In this document: positions 52,931-61,703 of the stretch, piece by piece | How positions within the stretch are numbered: position 1 is the first letter of the stretch | How the letters are laid out: the number at the start of each line of letters is the position of its first letter | Source: Acidimicrobiaceae bacterium | GTDB lineage: Bacteria; Actinomycetota; Acidimicrobiia; Acidimicrobiales; Aldehydirespiratoraceae | DNA length: 64,000 nt | Reading direction: 5' to 3' | Assembly (NCBI GenBank): GCA_009845995.1 | Contig: VXYK01000055.1 | Coordinates: forward strand, 82,439 to 146,438 | Notes under the pieces: model-generated | What the model was told of the DNA's origin: nothing | The model's database searches: none | The model's input: only the letters and a program-made list of their open reading frames with translations | Position numbers and translations under genes: made by a program

Positions 52931-55381
52931 TTACATCCGCAACCGCGAACTATTGGGGTCGTAGATGGGTTTGTCAAGTACTCGCGCCGGGCGGGGTTCG
53001 CCCACCACCCGCACGCGCAGTTCGGTCCCGGCAGCGGCCCTTTCGGGGGCCAGGTAAGCAAAGCCCAGCCCTTGCTTGACGTGGTGTCCGTAGGCGCCTG
53101 ATGTGATCAACCCGACCGGTTCGCCGTTGCAGTAGATGCCGTCGCTGCCGTGCACATCGGCGTTGTCGCTGTCGATGGCCAGGTAGGCGAGTTTCCAGCG
53201 GTACGGTCGCTCACCTGATTCGACTTGCGCCCGTCTTGCGAGAAGAGCATCCCTGCCGACGAAGGGGCCTTTGTCCACCTTGACGAAACGGTGCAAACCG
53301 GCCTCGTCCGGGCCGACATCATGGGTCAGGTCGCGGCTGATCATGTACTGCTTCTCCATACGCAGCGAGTCGAGAGCGTGGTTGCCGATGTTGGCGACAC
53401 CGAGGTCTTGACCAGCGTCCCACAGCATGTCGTATATCGTTCCGAGGTCTCCGGTGGGGGCGTGCAGTTCCCAACCGAGTTCGCCCACAAAACCGACCCG
53501 AAGCGCCCACACAGCGCAACCGGCGACAGTGATCGGTGCGGCGCTGAGCCAGGGGAAAGCTGCGTTGTGAAGGTCGGTGCTTGTGCATCTGCCAAGCAGT
53601 TCTCTAGCCGCGGGCCCGGCGACAGCTAACACTCCGAGATCATCTGATCGGACGTGCAGTTCGGCCCGTGCACCGCTCGGCCAATGGGTCTCGAAGTACT
53701 CGCGGTCTTTCTGCTCACCCACTGCGGCCGACACCACATAGAAGTGGTCTTCTGCGAGACGGGTGATGGTGGCTTCGCCTTCGATTCGACCTGTCGGTGT
53801 AAGGAAATAGCTCAGGCCGATCCGTCCGATTCTAGGCAGTGTGTTGGTTGTGAGCTGGTCGAGGACCTCGGCAGCGTCCGGACCAATGAGATCGAACTTG
53901 GCGAAGGCTGTGCTGTCGAGAATGCCGACTCGTTCCCGCACAGCACGACACTCCTGCGTAACGACCTCGAACCAGTCTGTGTGGCGGAACGCAACGACAT
54001 CTCGTTGGGGCAGTCCCGCCACCGTCGGATACCACTTGGGCCTCTCCCATCCGTAGACCTGCGTGAACACGGCACCCTTGTCGGCGAAACGCTCATACAG
54101 CGGGGTGGTTCGATAAGGCCGGAGTTCGGGATGCTCAAGTTCCGGGACGGGTGTTTGGTGGCGGTATTCGTAGTCTTCGGTGCCTTTGATGCGCCCGTAG
54201 TTCTCAGCATCATCAGCGGGCACGAAACCGAAGCGGCGGGCATCGTAGCCGCGGACGCTCACCTCAGTTTCGCCGTGCACCATCCAACGGGCGAGTTCGC
54301 GGCCCAGACCGGGTCCGTCGGCGATGCCGACCTGCACTCCTGCCATCATCCAATAATTGGGGATGCCTGATGGCCCAAGCATCGGCTCACCGTCGGGAGT
54401 GTGCGCGATCGCGCCCCGGATCACCTGCTTGATGCCGACGGGCTCGAGGACGGGCACGCGTTCGAAGGCGCGAGCCAGCCAGAAGCCGATGCGGTCGAAG
54501 TCCGCTGGGAACAGTGGATTCTCGAGCGACCAAGCCGGGCCGTCGGGCCAGGCGGCTTCGGCGTTGCGCTGTTCGTAGATGCCGATCAGGCCCGACTGCT
54601 GCTCTTGGCGCACATAACCGGAGATGTAGTCGTCGCGCATCACCGGGAGTTCCTGGTCAAGCTCCGCGAATTCTGCGACGACATCGGTGATCAGGTAACT
54701 GTGAAGAGCATTGGCCATGGGTACCGACAGGCCGACCATCTGCGCGACCTGGTGTGCGTAACATCCAGCAGCGTTGACGACGTGTTCGGCCCGGACGCGG
54801 CCTTGTTCGGTAACAACTTCGAAGGATCCGTCCGAGCAACGGTTGATTTCAAGCACGCGATTGCGGCGGCTGACCTGCGCTCCTTTGGCGCGGGCCACCG
54901 AGATCAATGCGTTGGTTGCGCCGCTGGGGTCAACGTGACCGTCGTCGGGTGTCCAGACCGCGCCGATGATCTCGTCAACCTCATAGAAGGGGTGCCGCGC
55001 GGCGATGAAGTCACCAGAGACCCATTCCATGTGGTTTCCCACGTAGTCGGCCACGCCGAGTTGACTCTTCAGCCAGTCGACTTCGATCGGTTCGTAGGCC
55101 ACCCGGAGGCTTCCGCTCTTGTGCCAGGAGGTGGCGATTCCGCTCTCTGCTTCGAGTGATGCGTAGAGTTCGCAACCGTATTTGCGGAAGTAGCCGAGGG
55201 TGTAGCTCGACACCGAATGGGTCACCTGGCCGGCGGCATGCCAGGTCGATCCCGAAGTCAATTCGGCCTTCTCGATCAGCAGTGTGTCGGTCCATCCTTC
55301 ATGCGCGAGGTGGTAAAGCAGACTCGCTCCACAGATTCCGCCACCGATGATGACCACCTGTGCCGATTCGGGAAGGATCAT
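52931..55381 (-). CDS. Dimethylglycine/sarcosine dehydrogenase-like FAD-GcvT fusion
   Basis: 816 residues from ATG 55381 (ATG 55399 lies inside the palindrome). An N-terminal FAD domain (VVIIGGGICGAS, then ELTSGSTWHAAGQV with the His that binds FAD covalently in DMGDH) is followed, from about residue 430, by a GcvT-like folate-binding domain (VRERVGILDSTAFAKFDLIG; GFVGELGWELHAP). It oxidatively removes N-methyl groups and transfers C1 to tetrahydrofolate. Divergent from the M24 gene and probably under the same regulator. Confidence 0.88.
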   Translation of the reverse strand: MILPESAQVVIIGGGICGASLLYHLAHEGWTDTLLIEKAELTSGSTWHAAGQVTHSVSSYTLGYFRKYGCELYASLEAESGIATSWHKSGSLRVAYEPIEVDWLKSQLGVADYVGNHMEWVSGDFIAARHPFYEVDEIIGAVWTPDDGHVDPSGATNALISVARAKGAQVSRRNRVLEINRCSDGSFEVVTEQGRVRAEHVVNAAGCYAHQVAQMVGLSVPMANALHSYLITDVVAEFAELDQELPVMRDDYISGYVRQEQQSGLIGIYEQRNAEAAWPDGPAWSLENPLFPADFDRIGFWLARAFERVPVLEPVGIKQVIRGAIAHTPDGEPMLGPSGIPNYWMMAGVQVGIADGPGLGRELARWMVHGETEVSVRGYDARRFGFVPADDAENYGRIKGTEDYEYRHQTPVPELEHPELRPYRTTPLYERFADKGAVFTQVYGWERPKWYPTVAGLPQRDVVAFRHTDWFEVVTQECRAVRERVGILDSTAFAKFDLIGPDAAEVLDQLTTNTLPRIGRIGLSYFLTPTGRIEGEATITRLAEDHFYVVSAAVGEQKDREYFETHWPSGARAELHVRSDDLGVLAVAGPAARELLGRCTSTDLHNAAFPWLSAAPITVAGCAVWALRVGFVGELGWELHAPTGDLGTIYDMLWDAGQDLGVANIGNHALDSLRMEKQYMISRDLTHDVGPDEAGLHRFVKVDKGPFVGRDALLARRAQVESGERPYRWKLAYLAIDSDNADVHGSDGIYCNGEPVGLITSGAYGHHVKQGLGFAYLAPERAAAGTELRVRVVGEPRPARVLDKPIYDPNSSRLRM

Positions 55382-55389
55382 TAGCAACA

Positions 55390-55417
55390 ACCATACCATT
55401 ATTCAAGAAATATGGTA
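55390..55417. promoter_or_regulatory. Imperfect palindrome in the divergent control region
   Basis: TACCAT (55394-55399) and ATGGTA (55412-55417) are inverted, with inner TTC (55402-55404) and GAA (55407-55409) also matching, so 9 of 12 base pairs are symmetrical about AA. The overlapping ACCATA / TATGGT at 55390-55416 extends the arms. It lies between the DMGDH-like and M24 genes (49-base gap). TATGGT may double as a -10 for the M24 gene. It is the natural operator candidate for the RpiR regulator encoded at 56600. Confidence 0.55.
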
Positions 55418-55430
55418 CACTTGTTTGCTG

Positions 55431-56603
55431 ATGGAGATACCCGTTCTGGCGAAACCAGACATCGACATTGATGCGGTACGGGCGTATCGGCGCTGCCGTG
55501 TCCTTGAACAAATGGACATAGCGGACGTTGAACTGCTGGTGTTGCTCAACCCGGTGAGCCTTCGCTACGCAGCCGATTGGCGCGAATACCCGCTTTATCA
55601 GTCCCGTATCCAAGTGTTCGACCTGTTCGTGGAACGAGACGGAACGATGGCGATGCACGGTGGCTACGGCGCGCTGCCGCCCGCGATAGCCACGCGACAT
55701 CCGAGCCATGCTTTGAACAGCTTCGACGGTGGACTGGACATTGAGACGCACGCCCGCTGCTTTGCCGCTGACGTGGCCGCACTCACGACCGCCGGAGCAC
55801 GGGTCGCGATCGAACAGGTCAATCCGTGCGTCACCCGTGCCCTGCTCGATCGCGGTTTGCGCGTCATAGACGCGGAACCGCTGATGGAAGCCGCGCGATA
55901 CGTCAAATCCGCCGAAGAGATTCAGTGCCTGCAACATTCGATCGCGGTGGCAGAGGCGGCCATCGACGTCGTGCAATCCGCAACAGAACCGGGAGTCACC
56001 GAAAACCAACTGTTGTCCCTGCTCCATCATGCGAACATTGCAAATGACGGTGATTGGATCGACGCGCGCATGCTCTGCAGTGGGCCGCGCACGAATCCCT
56101 GGTACCAGATGGCCACGGACCGCGAGGTAGCTGCCGGTGACCTCGTAGCGATCGACACGGACATGATCGGCCCCTTCGGATATTGCGCCGACATCTCACG
56201 GACCTGGCTGGTGGGCGAAGTTCCAACCGGGCAGCAGTGTGATCTATACCGGCGAGCGCATGCCGAGATCACCCACAACGCCACACTGCTCGAGCCTGGA
56301 CGCACCTTTCGGGAGGTCTCCGAAAACGCCTTCGAGCACGATGAGGAGTTCATCGCGCATCGGTACACCTGCTTGGCCCATGGTGTGGGAATGTCCGACG
56401 AATACCCGAAGATCGCGTATCGACAAGACTGGGAGAACGACGGATACGACGGTGAGATCGTTCCCAATACCGTGATGTCGGTCGAGAGTTTCGTCGGTTC
56501 GGATCGTGGTGGACCGGGTGTGAAGCTCGAGGACATGTATCTGGTGACCTCCAACGGTCCGATGCGGTTGTCGACGTACCCGCTCGAGGAGACATTGCTG
56601 TGA
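55431..56603 (+). CDS. M24-family metalloenzyme, DddP (DMSP lyase)-like
   Basis: 390 residues with a pita-bread fold. Ligand candidates are Asp242, Asp244, Asp254 (DTDMIGPFGYCAD), His317 and Asp323 (HGVGMSDEYP), Glu352 (VESF) and Glu367 (KLED). The spacing D-x-D, then 10, H to D 6, H to E 35, E to E 15 equals that of the residues I recall for DddP (Asp295, 297, 307, His371, Asp377, Glu406, 421), the M24 enzyme that cleaves DMSP to DMS and acrylate. Canonical aminopeptidase P has a different D-to-D gap, and creatinase lacks the metals. A betaine hydrolase relative is possible. Start ATG 55431; stop overlaps the RpiR gene. Confidence 0.72.
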   Translation: MEIPVLAKPDIDIDAVRAYRRCRVLEQMDIADVELLVLLNPVSLRYAADWREYPLYQSRIQVFDLFVERDGTMAMHGGYGALPPAIATRHPSHALNSFDGGLDIETHARCFAADVAALTTAGARVAIEQVNPCVTRALLDRGLRVIDAEPLMEAARYVKSAEEIQCLQHSIAVAEAAIDVVQSATEPGVTENQLLSLLHHANIANDGDWIDARMLCSGPRTNPWYQMATDREVAAGDLVAIDTDMIGPFGYCADISRTWLVGEVPTGQQCDLYRRAHAEITHNATLLEPGRTFREVSENAFEHDEEFIAHRYTCLAHGVGMSDEYPKIAYRQDWENDGYDGEIVPNTVMSVESFVGSDRGGPGVKLEDMYLVTSNGPMRLSTYPLEETLL

Positions 56604-57481
56604 CGACCGCACCCCCCAGCGACCTCGCGCCGATTCTTCAGTCCCTCACGAGCGCGCTGGAAGAAATGTCGCCACAGGTTCGGCAGGCAGCCACCTACGT
56701 CTTGAACCACCCGGGCGAAGTGGCGGTCGCTTCCATGCGTGGGATCGCCGAGGCCGCTGAAGTGAAGCCCAACACTCTGGTCCGCATGGCTCGAGCCGTC
56801 GGCTTCGACGGTTACGAGGACTTTCGTTCTCCGTTCCGACAGCAGGCAGCGGACGGAACGCCTTCGTTTCCAGATAGGGCCCGGTTCTTGCGATCAATCA
56901 ACGAGGGCGGTCGCCACGGCGCTCTGCTTGTTGAGATGGCCTCCGCGGCGCTGGGCAATGTCGAGTCGCTGTTCGCAGAAGTTCAGACGGCTGATCTCAA
57001 AGTCGCCGCCGATCTGATTGATGCCTCTCGCTGCACCAACGTCCTGGGCGTGGGAACGGCCAAACCGCTCGCTGAGAACTTCGCATACGTGGCGAGCATG
57101 GCGCTGCGCAATGTGACCGCCATTCCCACCATCGGATTGGCCATCGATGACGTAGCGCGCATGGGAACCGATGATGTGTTGCTGGCTATGACGTTCAGCC
57201 CCTGCCGAGTGGAGATCGTCGAAGCCGTTCGCATGGCGGTAACGCGGGGAGTCCCAGTGATCTCGATTTCCGACAGTTGGGCTGCCCCGATCATGGCAAT
57301 GGCGACCAAGGCTTTCGTGGTCCAGAACGATTCGCCTCTACCGTTCTCCTCCAGTATCGCTGCGGTCGCATTGTTGGAGGTGCTGCTTGCTTTCATGATG
57401 GCCGACTCGCCCTCCGATGTGGTCGGGGCGATCGACTCCTTCCACGCCAACCGCCGCACAGCCGGCATTTACACAGATTGA
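56600..57481 (+). CDS. RpiR/MurR-family transcriptional regulator
   Basis: 293 residues from GTG 56600, coupled to the M24 gene (GTGA). An N-terminal HTH_6 domain (MRGIAEAAEVKPNTLVRMAR, about 45-65) and a C-terminal SIS domain (about 125-265) that would bind a small effector. Such regulators control sugar-phosphate or amine catabolism. It probably binds the palindrome at 55.4 kb and controls both arms of the locus. Confidence 0.87.
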   Translation: MTTAPPSDLAPILQSLTSALEEMSPQVRQAATYVLNHPGEVAVASMRGIAEAAEVKPNTLVRMARAVGFDGYEDFRSPFRQQAADGTPSFPDRARFLRSINEGGRHGALLVEMASAALGNVESLFAEVQTADLKVAADLIDASRCTNVLGVGTAKPLAENFAYVASMALRNVTAIPTIGLAIDDVARMGTDDVLLAMTFSPCRVEIVEAVRMAVTRGVPVISISDSWAAPIMAMATKAFVVQNDSPLPFSSSIAAVALLEVLLAFMMADSPSDVVGAIDSFHANRRTAGIYTD

Positions 57482-57488
57482 TATACCG

Positions 57489-58733
57489 ATGACCAGCGAT
57501 GGAACCACTAGCGCTTGGAGGGCTCCGGCTACGCCCGGCGAATATTACGTGTCTGAAGCTGGCGCCGGCGCTTGGAGGGCTCCGGCTACGCCCGGCGAAT
57601 ATTATGTGCCTGAAGCTGGCGCCGGCACTTGGAGGGCTCCGGCTGCGCCCGGCGAATATTACGTGCCGGGGTTGGCGAGTGAATATGTGGCGCAGCGATA
57701 CGGGATTGCACTAGCCGATATCGCCAAGTTGGGCTCAGCGGAGAATCCTCACGGAGCATCTCCTTTGGCCCGCACGGCAGTTCTCGAAGCAATGGATCGT
57801 CTCCATCTGTACCCGTCGTGGACGGCCGAGCCTCTGCGGGTGAAGCTCGCCGAAACCTTTGGATATAGGCCTGAACAGGTGATTTGCGGGGCAGGAGAGA
57901 CAGAGATCATCTCTTTGATCATCCGTGCCTTCTGCGAACCCGGCGGCAAGATTCAGATGCCCGGACCCTGCTTTCCGATCTATCACCTGTTCGCCGAAGC
58001 AGAAGGACGGGTCCCGGTACTGGTGCATGAAGCGACAGATCGTGATTCGATGGCGCTGGACGTCGATGCCTATATCGCAGCAGTTGAACACGACACCCGC
58101 ATCGTCTTCATCACCAATCCGCACAGCCCCTCGGGCACCTGGCTGAGCGAAGCAGACGTTCGACGCATCATCGAGGCTGCGCCTCAGGCCTTGGTGGTGC
58201 TCGACGAGGCTTACGTTCACTACTCCAATACACCCGGTTACATTCACCTGGCCCAGGACTACGAACACGTGGCGGTGCTCCGGACCTTCTCCAAAGCATT
58301 CGGTCTGGCAGGGTTGCGTGTTGGTTTCGGCGTGGCCGCCAGAGCGGTGATCGACGCTCTGTTGGCGGTTAAACCCACGTGGAACATGGGCCAACTGCAG
58401 ATCGCCGGCGGCATCGCGGCCCTGGACGACGACGCACATGTCGCTCGTACCGTTGGCACCATCACCGAAGCCAAAGAATATGTGCAAGACCGTTTTGCTG
58501 CGTTGGACAGGTTTCGGATGGTGCCTCACAGTCGCTCGAACTTCTTTTTGGTGGAGATACTCGATCGCGATACTGACTCCACCAAGGTGTTCAATGGTCT
58601 GCTCGAAAGGGGCGTGATCGTCAAGGACGGGGCAGATTCGTGGCGCGGGCTCGGTGATCGTTTCTTGCGTTGCGATGTGAACTTCAAACAGCGGATGGAT
58701 CAGCTCGTTGACGCGCTCGCGGATTTGGACTAG
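57489..58733 (+). CDS. PLP-dependent aminotransferase (histidinol-phosphate type) with N-terminal repeats
   Basis: 414 residues from ATG 57489. After a 3-copy 19-residue repeat (about 9-60) comes a class I/II aminotransferase of the HisC group: SAENPHGASP, VLDEAYVHY and the PLP lysine in RTFSKAFGLAGLRVGFG. Activity should be transamination of an amino acid with a 2-oxoacid. In this locus it may act on an amino acid left after N-demethylation; a HisC housekeeping role is less likely as no his genes are near. Confidence 0.85.
   Translation: MTSDGTTSAWRAPATPGEYYVSEAGAGAWRAPATPGEYYVPEAGAGTWRAPAAPGEYYVPGLASEYVAQRYGIALADIAKLGSAENPHGASPLARTAVLEAMDRLHLYPSWTAEPLRVKLAETFGYRPEQVICGAGETEIISLIIRAFCEPGGKIQMPGPCFPIYHLFAEAEGRVPVLVHEATDRDSMALDVDAYIAAVEHDTRIVFITNPHSPSGTWLSEADVRRIIEAAPQALVVLDEAYVHYSNTPGYIHLAQDYEHVAVLRTFSKAFGLAGLRVGFGVAARAVIDALLAVKPTWNMGQLQIAGGIAALDDDAHVARTVGTITEAKEYVQDRFAALDRFRMVPHSRSNFFLVEILDRDTDSTKVFNGLLERGVIVKDGADSWRGLGDRFLRCDVNFKQRMDQLVDALADLD
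57511..57666 (+). repeat. 57-base tandem repeat, about 2.7 copies, coding
   Basis: Units start near 57511, 57568 and 57625. They encode WRAPATPGEYYV followed by an EAGAGA-type stretch. Sequence between copies is nearly identical, so the expansion is recent. It sits at the N-terminus of the aminotransferase, just before the conserved region. Confidence 0.9.
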
Positions 58734-58785
58734 CGGTTTTGTCGGGTGCTGATGGTGAACCGTCGACAATGGGGGTGAGGTGACG

Positions 58786-59850
58786 ATGGGAGTGACAGTG
58801 GCCGAAGGCATTGATCCCCGCTACTACACGGACCCTGAAGTCTTCGCGCGTGAGCTGGAGAGCATCTTCGCCCATACCTGGCAGCTTGTCGGACACGAGT
58901 CGCAGGTCGGCTCGCCCGGCCAGTTGATCACCGCGAGGGTCGGGAATGAGAGCGTGATCGTCGTCAACAACGGCGGGGTCATCGGCGGCTTCTACAACGT
59001 CTGTCAACACCGAGGCCACGAACTCGTGGCCGCGGACGCAGCCACGATGTCCAGCATCACCTGCCCCTATCACGCTTGGTCCTACGGTCTTGACGGGCGT
59101 CTGCTCCATGCGCGGGGCGAAGAGGTGGGTGAACTGTGCGTACCGAAGGTGCAGGTCGACTCCATGTCGGGCTTCTTGTTCGTCAACCTCGATATGGATG
59201 CACCCTCTCTGGAAGAGACGGTTCCAGGGGTCGCGGCTGAGCTGGAGGCAATTGCCCCCGATGCCGCCGAGCGCAAATTGACCTGGCGGCGCACCCATCT
59301 GATACATGCCAACTGGAAGGTGGCGGTTGAGAACTACAACGAGTGCTATCACTGTCCCAACGTGCACAAGACGTTCACGGCGGGCGTGGTGACTCCTGGG
59401 AGTTATCGCATCGCGCCGAGGGGGTTCACCATCCACCACACCGCGCAAGGGCCGCCACCCGAGCAATCGGCATACACGCGGCAAGCCGATACCAGCGAAT
59501 ACGGTGCCTTCTTCACCTGGCCGGCTTCGTCGATCCAGTGTTACCCCGGTCGGGTGCTCAACACTTTCCGCTGGGTTCCTTTGGCTGTTGATCAGACGTT
59601 GTTGATCCGCGAGTGGTGGTTCGACCGAACAGAGCCGACCCCCGAACAAACCGAAGTGATCGAACTCGATTGGGACACGACTGTGAGCGAGGACTTCGAC
59701 ATCATGGACTCGGTACAACGCGGCATGGCCAGCCGCGGCTACCAACCGGGGCCACTGATCGTTGACCCCAGCGGGATCGCCGGTGTGCACGCCGAGAACG
59801 CGGTCCCGCATCTCCACGGTCTGTTGCTCGACGCTCTCGGAGACCAATAG
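58786..59850 (+). CDS. Rieske non-heme iron oxygenase, quaternary-amine demethylase type
   Basis: 354 residues from ATG 58786 (GAGG five bases upstream; GTG 58780 is the alternative). Rieske 2Fe-2S ligands in NVCQHRGH and CPYHAWS (about Cys73, His75, Cys93, His96). The mononuclear iron site is NYNECYHCPNVHKTF (His189, His194) with Asp in EDFDIMDS. ENYNECYHC is typical of glycine betaine / stachydrine / carnitine oxygenases, which N-demethylate or cleave quaternary amines. A reductase partner is not in the window. Confidence 0.87.
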   Translation: MGVTVAEGIDPRYYTDPEVFARELESIFAHTWQLVGHESQVGSPGQLITARVGNESVIVVNNGGVIGGFYNVCQHRGHELVAADAATMSSITCPYHAWSYGLDGRLLHARGEEVGELCVPKVQVDSMSGFLFVNLDMDAPSLEETVPGVAAELEAIAPDAAERKLTWRRTHLIHANWKVAVENYNECYHCPNVHKTFTAGVVTPGSYRIAPRGFTIHHTAQGPPPEQSAYTRQADTSEYGAFFTWPASSIQCYPGRVLNTFRWVPLAVDQTLLIREWWFDRTEPTPEQTEVIELDWDTTVSEDFDIMDSVQRGMASRGYQPGPLIVDPSGIAGVHAENAVPHLHGLLLDALGDQ

Positions 59851-61220
59851 TGGAGCGACCCGAGTCGCTGACCCGGGATCTCGCGGACTTCCTCACGGGT
59901 CTGCACGGTCGTGTGGACGGTCGTCTTCTGAGCAGTTCGGTCGACGCTCTCATCGACACGTTGGGATGCATGGTTTTCGGAGCAACCCAGACATGGTCAC
60001 AAGCGGCTATCGCCCACGCGCTCGCCAGTGGAGGCGAGGGTTCAGCGACTGTGATCGGCCAAGCATCGAAAACCTCGCCCGCGATGGCGGCGTTCGCCAA
60101 CGGGTCCTCGGCCCATGCTTTCGAGCTCGATGACGTACACGAGGAGGCGATCAGCCACCCCGGCGCAGTCGTGGTTCCCGCAGCGTTGGCGCTCGCCGAG
60201 GATCTGGGGGCTTCCAACCTGGAGCTCACCGAAGCGGTCGTGATCGGCTACGAAGCCATGGGCCGGGCCGGTATCGCAGTGGGACCCGCAGCCCACATGC
60301 TGGCAGGGTTCCATCCCACCTCGATGTCAGGAGTCTTTGGATCGACCGCCGCCGCCGGGCGGCTTTTCGGCTTCGACTCAGAGACGCTCAACCATGCCTT
60401 CGGTGTTGCTGTGTCGTTGGCTTGCGGGACCATGGAGTTCGCGTCGTCGGGAGGGATGGCGAAGCGGATACATGCAGGACGCGCTGCTGAGGCTGGGTTG
60501 TTGGCGGCGTCCCTGGTGGCCAACGGGTTAAAAGGCGCGACCGACGGTTTGGCCGGGAGGTACGGATTCTGCAATGTGTTCGGTACCGATCCTCAGACCG
60601 AGCTCCTAACCGACGCGCTCGGCAGTAGATGGATGATCGACGAGATAACGGTCAAGCCTTACGCCGCCTGCAGCGATGTTCATCCTCTGATCCAGGCAAC
60701 GAGCGAACTACGAGCAGAGCATCAACTCACCGCAGACCAGATTGAGCGAATCGAAGCAGAGTGCCCAACCAAGGCGGCCACCCAGAACAACATGGACGGC
60801 ACCGTGTCGGTGATGGCGGCGCAGTATTCGGCCCAGTTCAACATTGCGGCGACGATTCTGGCTGATCCCAGAGATCCGGCGACCTATGAACGTGACCAGA
60901 TTGCCGATCCGGCGATCGCCGATCTCCAAGCCAAGGTGGTGTCGCTGCGCCCGGCAAAGGAATTCGACGACACATATGCCTGGAAAATGGGCGGGAGAGT
61001 ACGGATTTTCCTCTTCGACGGGAAGGTGTTGGAGCGGTCCGTTCATGGACAGAAGGGTTCGATGCATGACCCGCTCAGCCAGGAACAGCTTGACGCCAAG
61101 TTCCAGTCGCTTGTACCCGCTTCTGCGCCGATTGACTTGGTTTCGACGCTTCGTGGCAGTCTCGTCGATCCGATGCGCCCCGTCTCTCACATTTGTGAGT
61201 CGATCGCGTCGGCGGGCTAG
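59850..61220 (+). CDS. MmgE/PrpD family protein
   Basis: 456 residues from GTG 59850, sharing one base with the upstream stop. ELDDVHEEAISHPGAVVVPA and KPYAACSDVHPLI are family motifs. Known relatives include 2-methylcitrate dehydratase, cis-aconitate decarboxylase and the iminodisuccinate epimerase. In this pathway it may hydrate or isomerise a dicarboxylate or unsaturated acid; the substrate is unknown. Confidence 0.87.
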   Translation: MERPESLTRDLADFLTGLHGRVDGRLLSSSVDALIDTLGCMVFGATQTWSQAAIAHALASGGEGSATVIGQASKTSPAMAAFANGSSAHAFELDDVHEEAISHPGAVVVPAALALAEDLGASNLELTEAVVIGYEAMGRAGIAVGPAAHMLAGFHPTSMSGVFGSTAAAGRLFGFDSETLNHAFGVAVSLACGTMEFASSGGMAKRIHAGRAAEAGLLAASLVANGLKGATDGLAGRYGFCNVFGTDPQTELLTDALGSRWMIDEITVKPYAACSDVHPLIQATSELRAEHQLTADQIERIEAECPTKAATQNNMDGTVSVMAAQYSAQFNIAATILADPRDPATYERDQIADPAIADLQAKVVSLRPAKEFDDTYAWKMGGRVRIFLFDGKVLERSVHGQKGSMHDPLSQEQLDAKFQSLVPASAPIDLVSTLRGSLVDPMRPVSHICESIASAG

Positions 61221-61229
61221 GTTCAGCGG

Positions 61230-61703
61230 ATGGATTCAAGTCCGCGACAACTGGCAGACATTGAGGCGATCCGGCAGCTGAAGGCCCGCTATTTCCGGCT
61301 CATGGACCAGAAATGCTGGGATGAGATGAGGCAGGTCTTCACCGCTGACGTGGAGGTCCGTACTCCGGACGACACCGGCGACGACACCCCGATAAGGGGC
61401 AACGATGCCTTTGTCGACATGCTGATTTCGATGATCGGCGAAGTGATCACTGTGCATCACGGCCACATGAGCGAGATCTCCGTCGACGGCGACGTTGCGG
61501 CCGGGGTCTGGTCGATGGAGGATCACCTTTGGTGGCCGCCGCAATACGGGCTCGGCCATATGTGGGGCTCGGGCTGGTATGAGGAGACTTACCGCCGTTG
61601 CGAGGACGGCGAATGGCGCATCGCATCGATGTATCTGCGTCGCATTCGCGTGGAGTCCGAGTCCAAACAGTTGTTTCCCAGAACCGAACAGGAGGAGTCG
61701 TGA
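61230..61703 (+). CDS. SnoaL-like / NTF2-fold protein
   Basis: 157 residues. IRQLKARYFRLMDQKCWDEM and the histidine-containing HHGHMSEI segment indicate a SnoaL_4 alpha-plus-beta barrel, a fold used by dehydratases, isomerases and small hydrolases. TAGGTT overlaps the preceding stop six bases before ATG. Overlaps the VOC gene (GTGA). Confidence 0.8.
   Translation: MDSSPRQLADIEAIRQLKARYFRLMDQKCWDEMRQVFTADVEVRTPDDTGDDTPIRGNDAFVDMLISMIGEVITVHHGHMSEISVDGDVAAGVWSMEDHLWWPPQYGLGHMWGSGWYEETYRRCEDGEWRIASMYLRRIRVESESKQLFPRTEQEES

Noticed and set aside
55431..56603. Creatinase
   Set aside because: Creatinase lacks the metal ligands of the M24 fold; here all candidate ligands are present.
57511..57666. 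CRISPR array
   Set aside because: Repeats are contiguous, in frame and protein-coding, with no spacers or cas genes.
58684..59847. 387-codon open frame on the minus strand
   Set aside because: Antisense to the Rieske oxygenase gene, which has all iron ligands; no family resemblance in the shadow frame.
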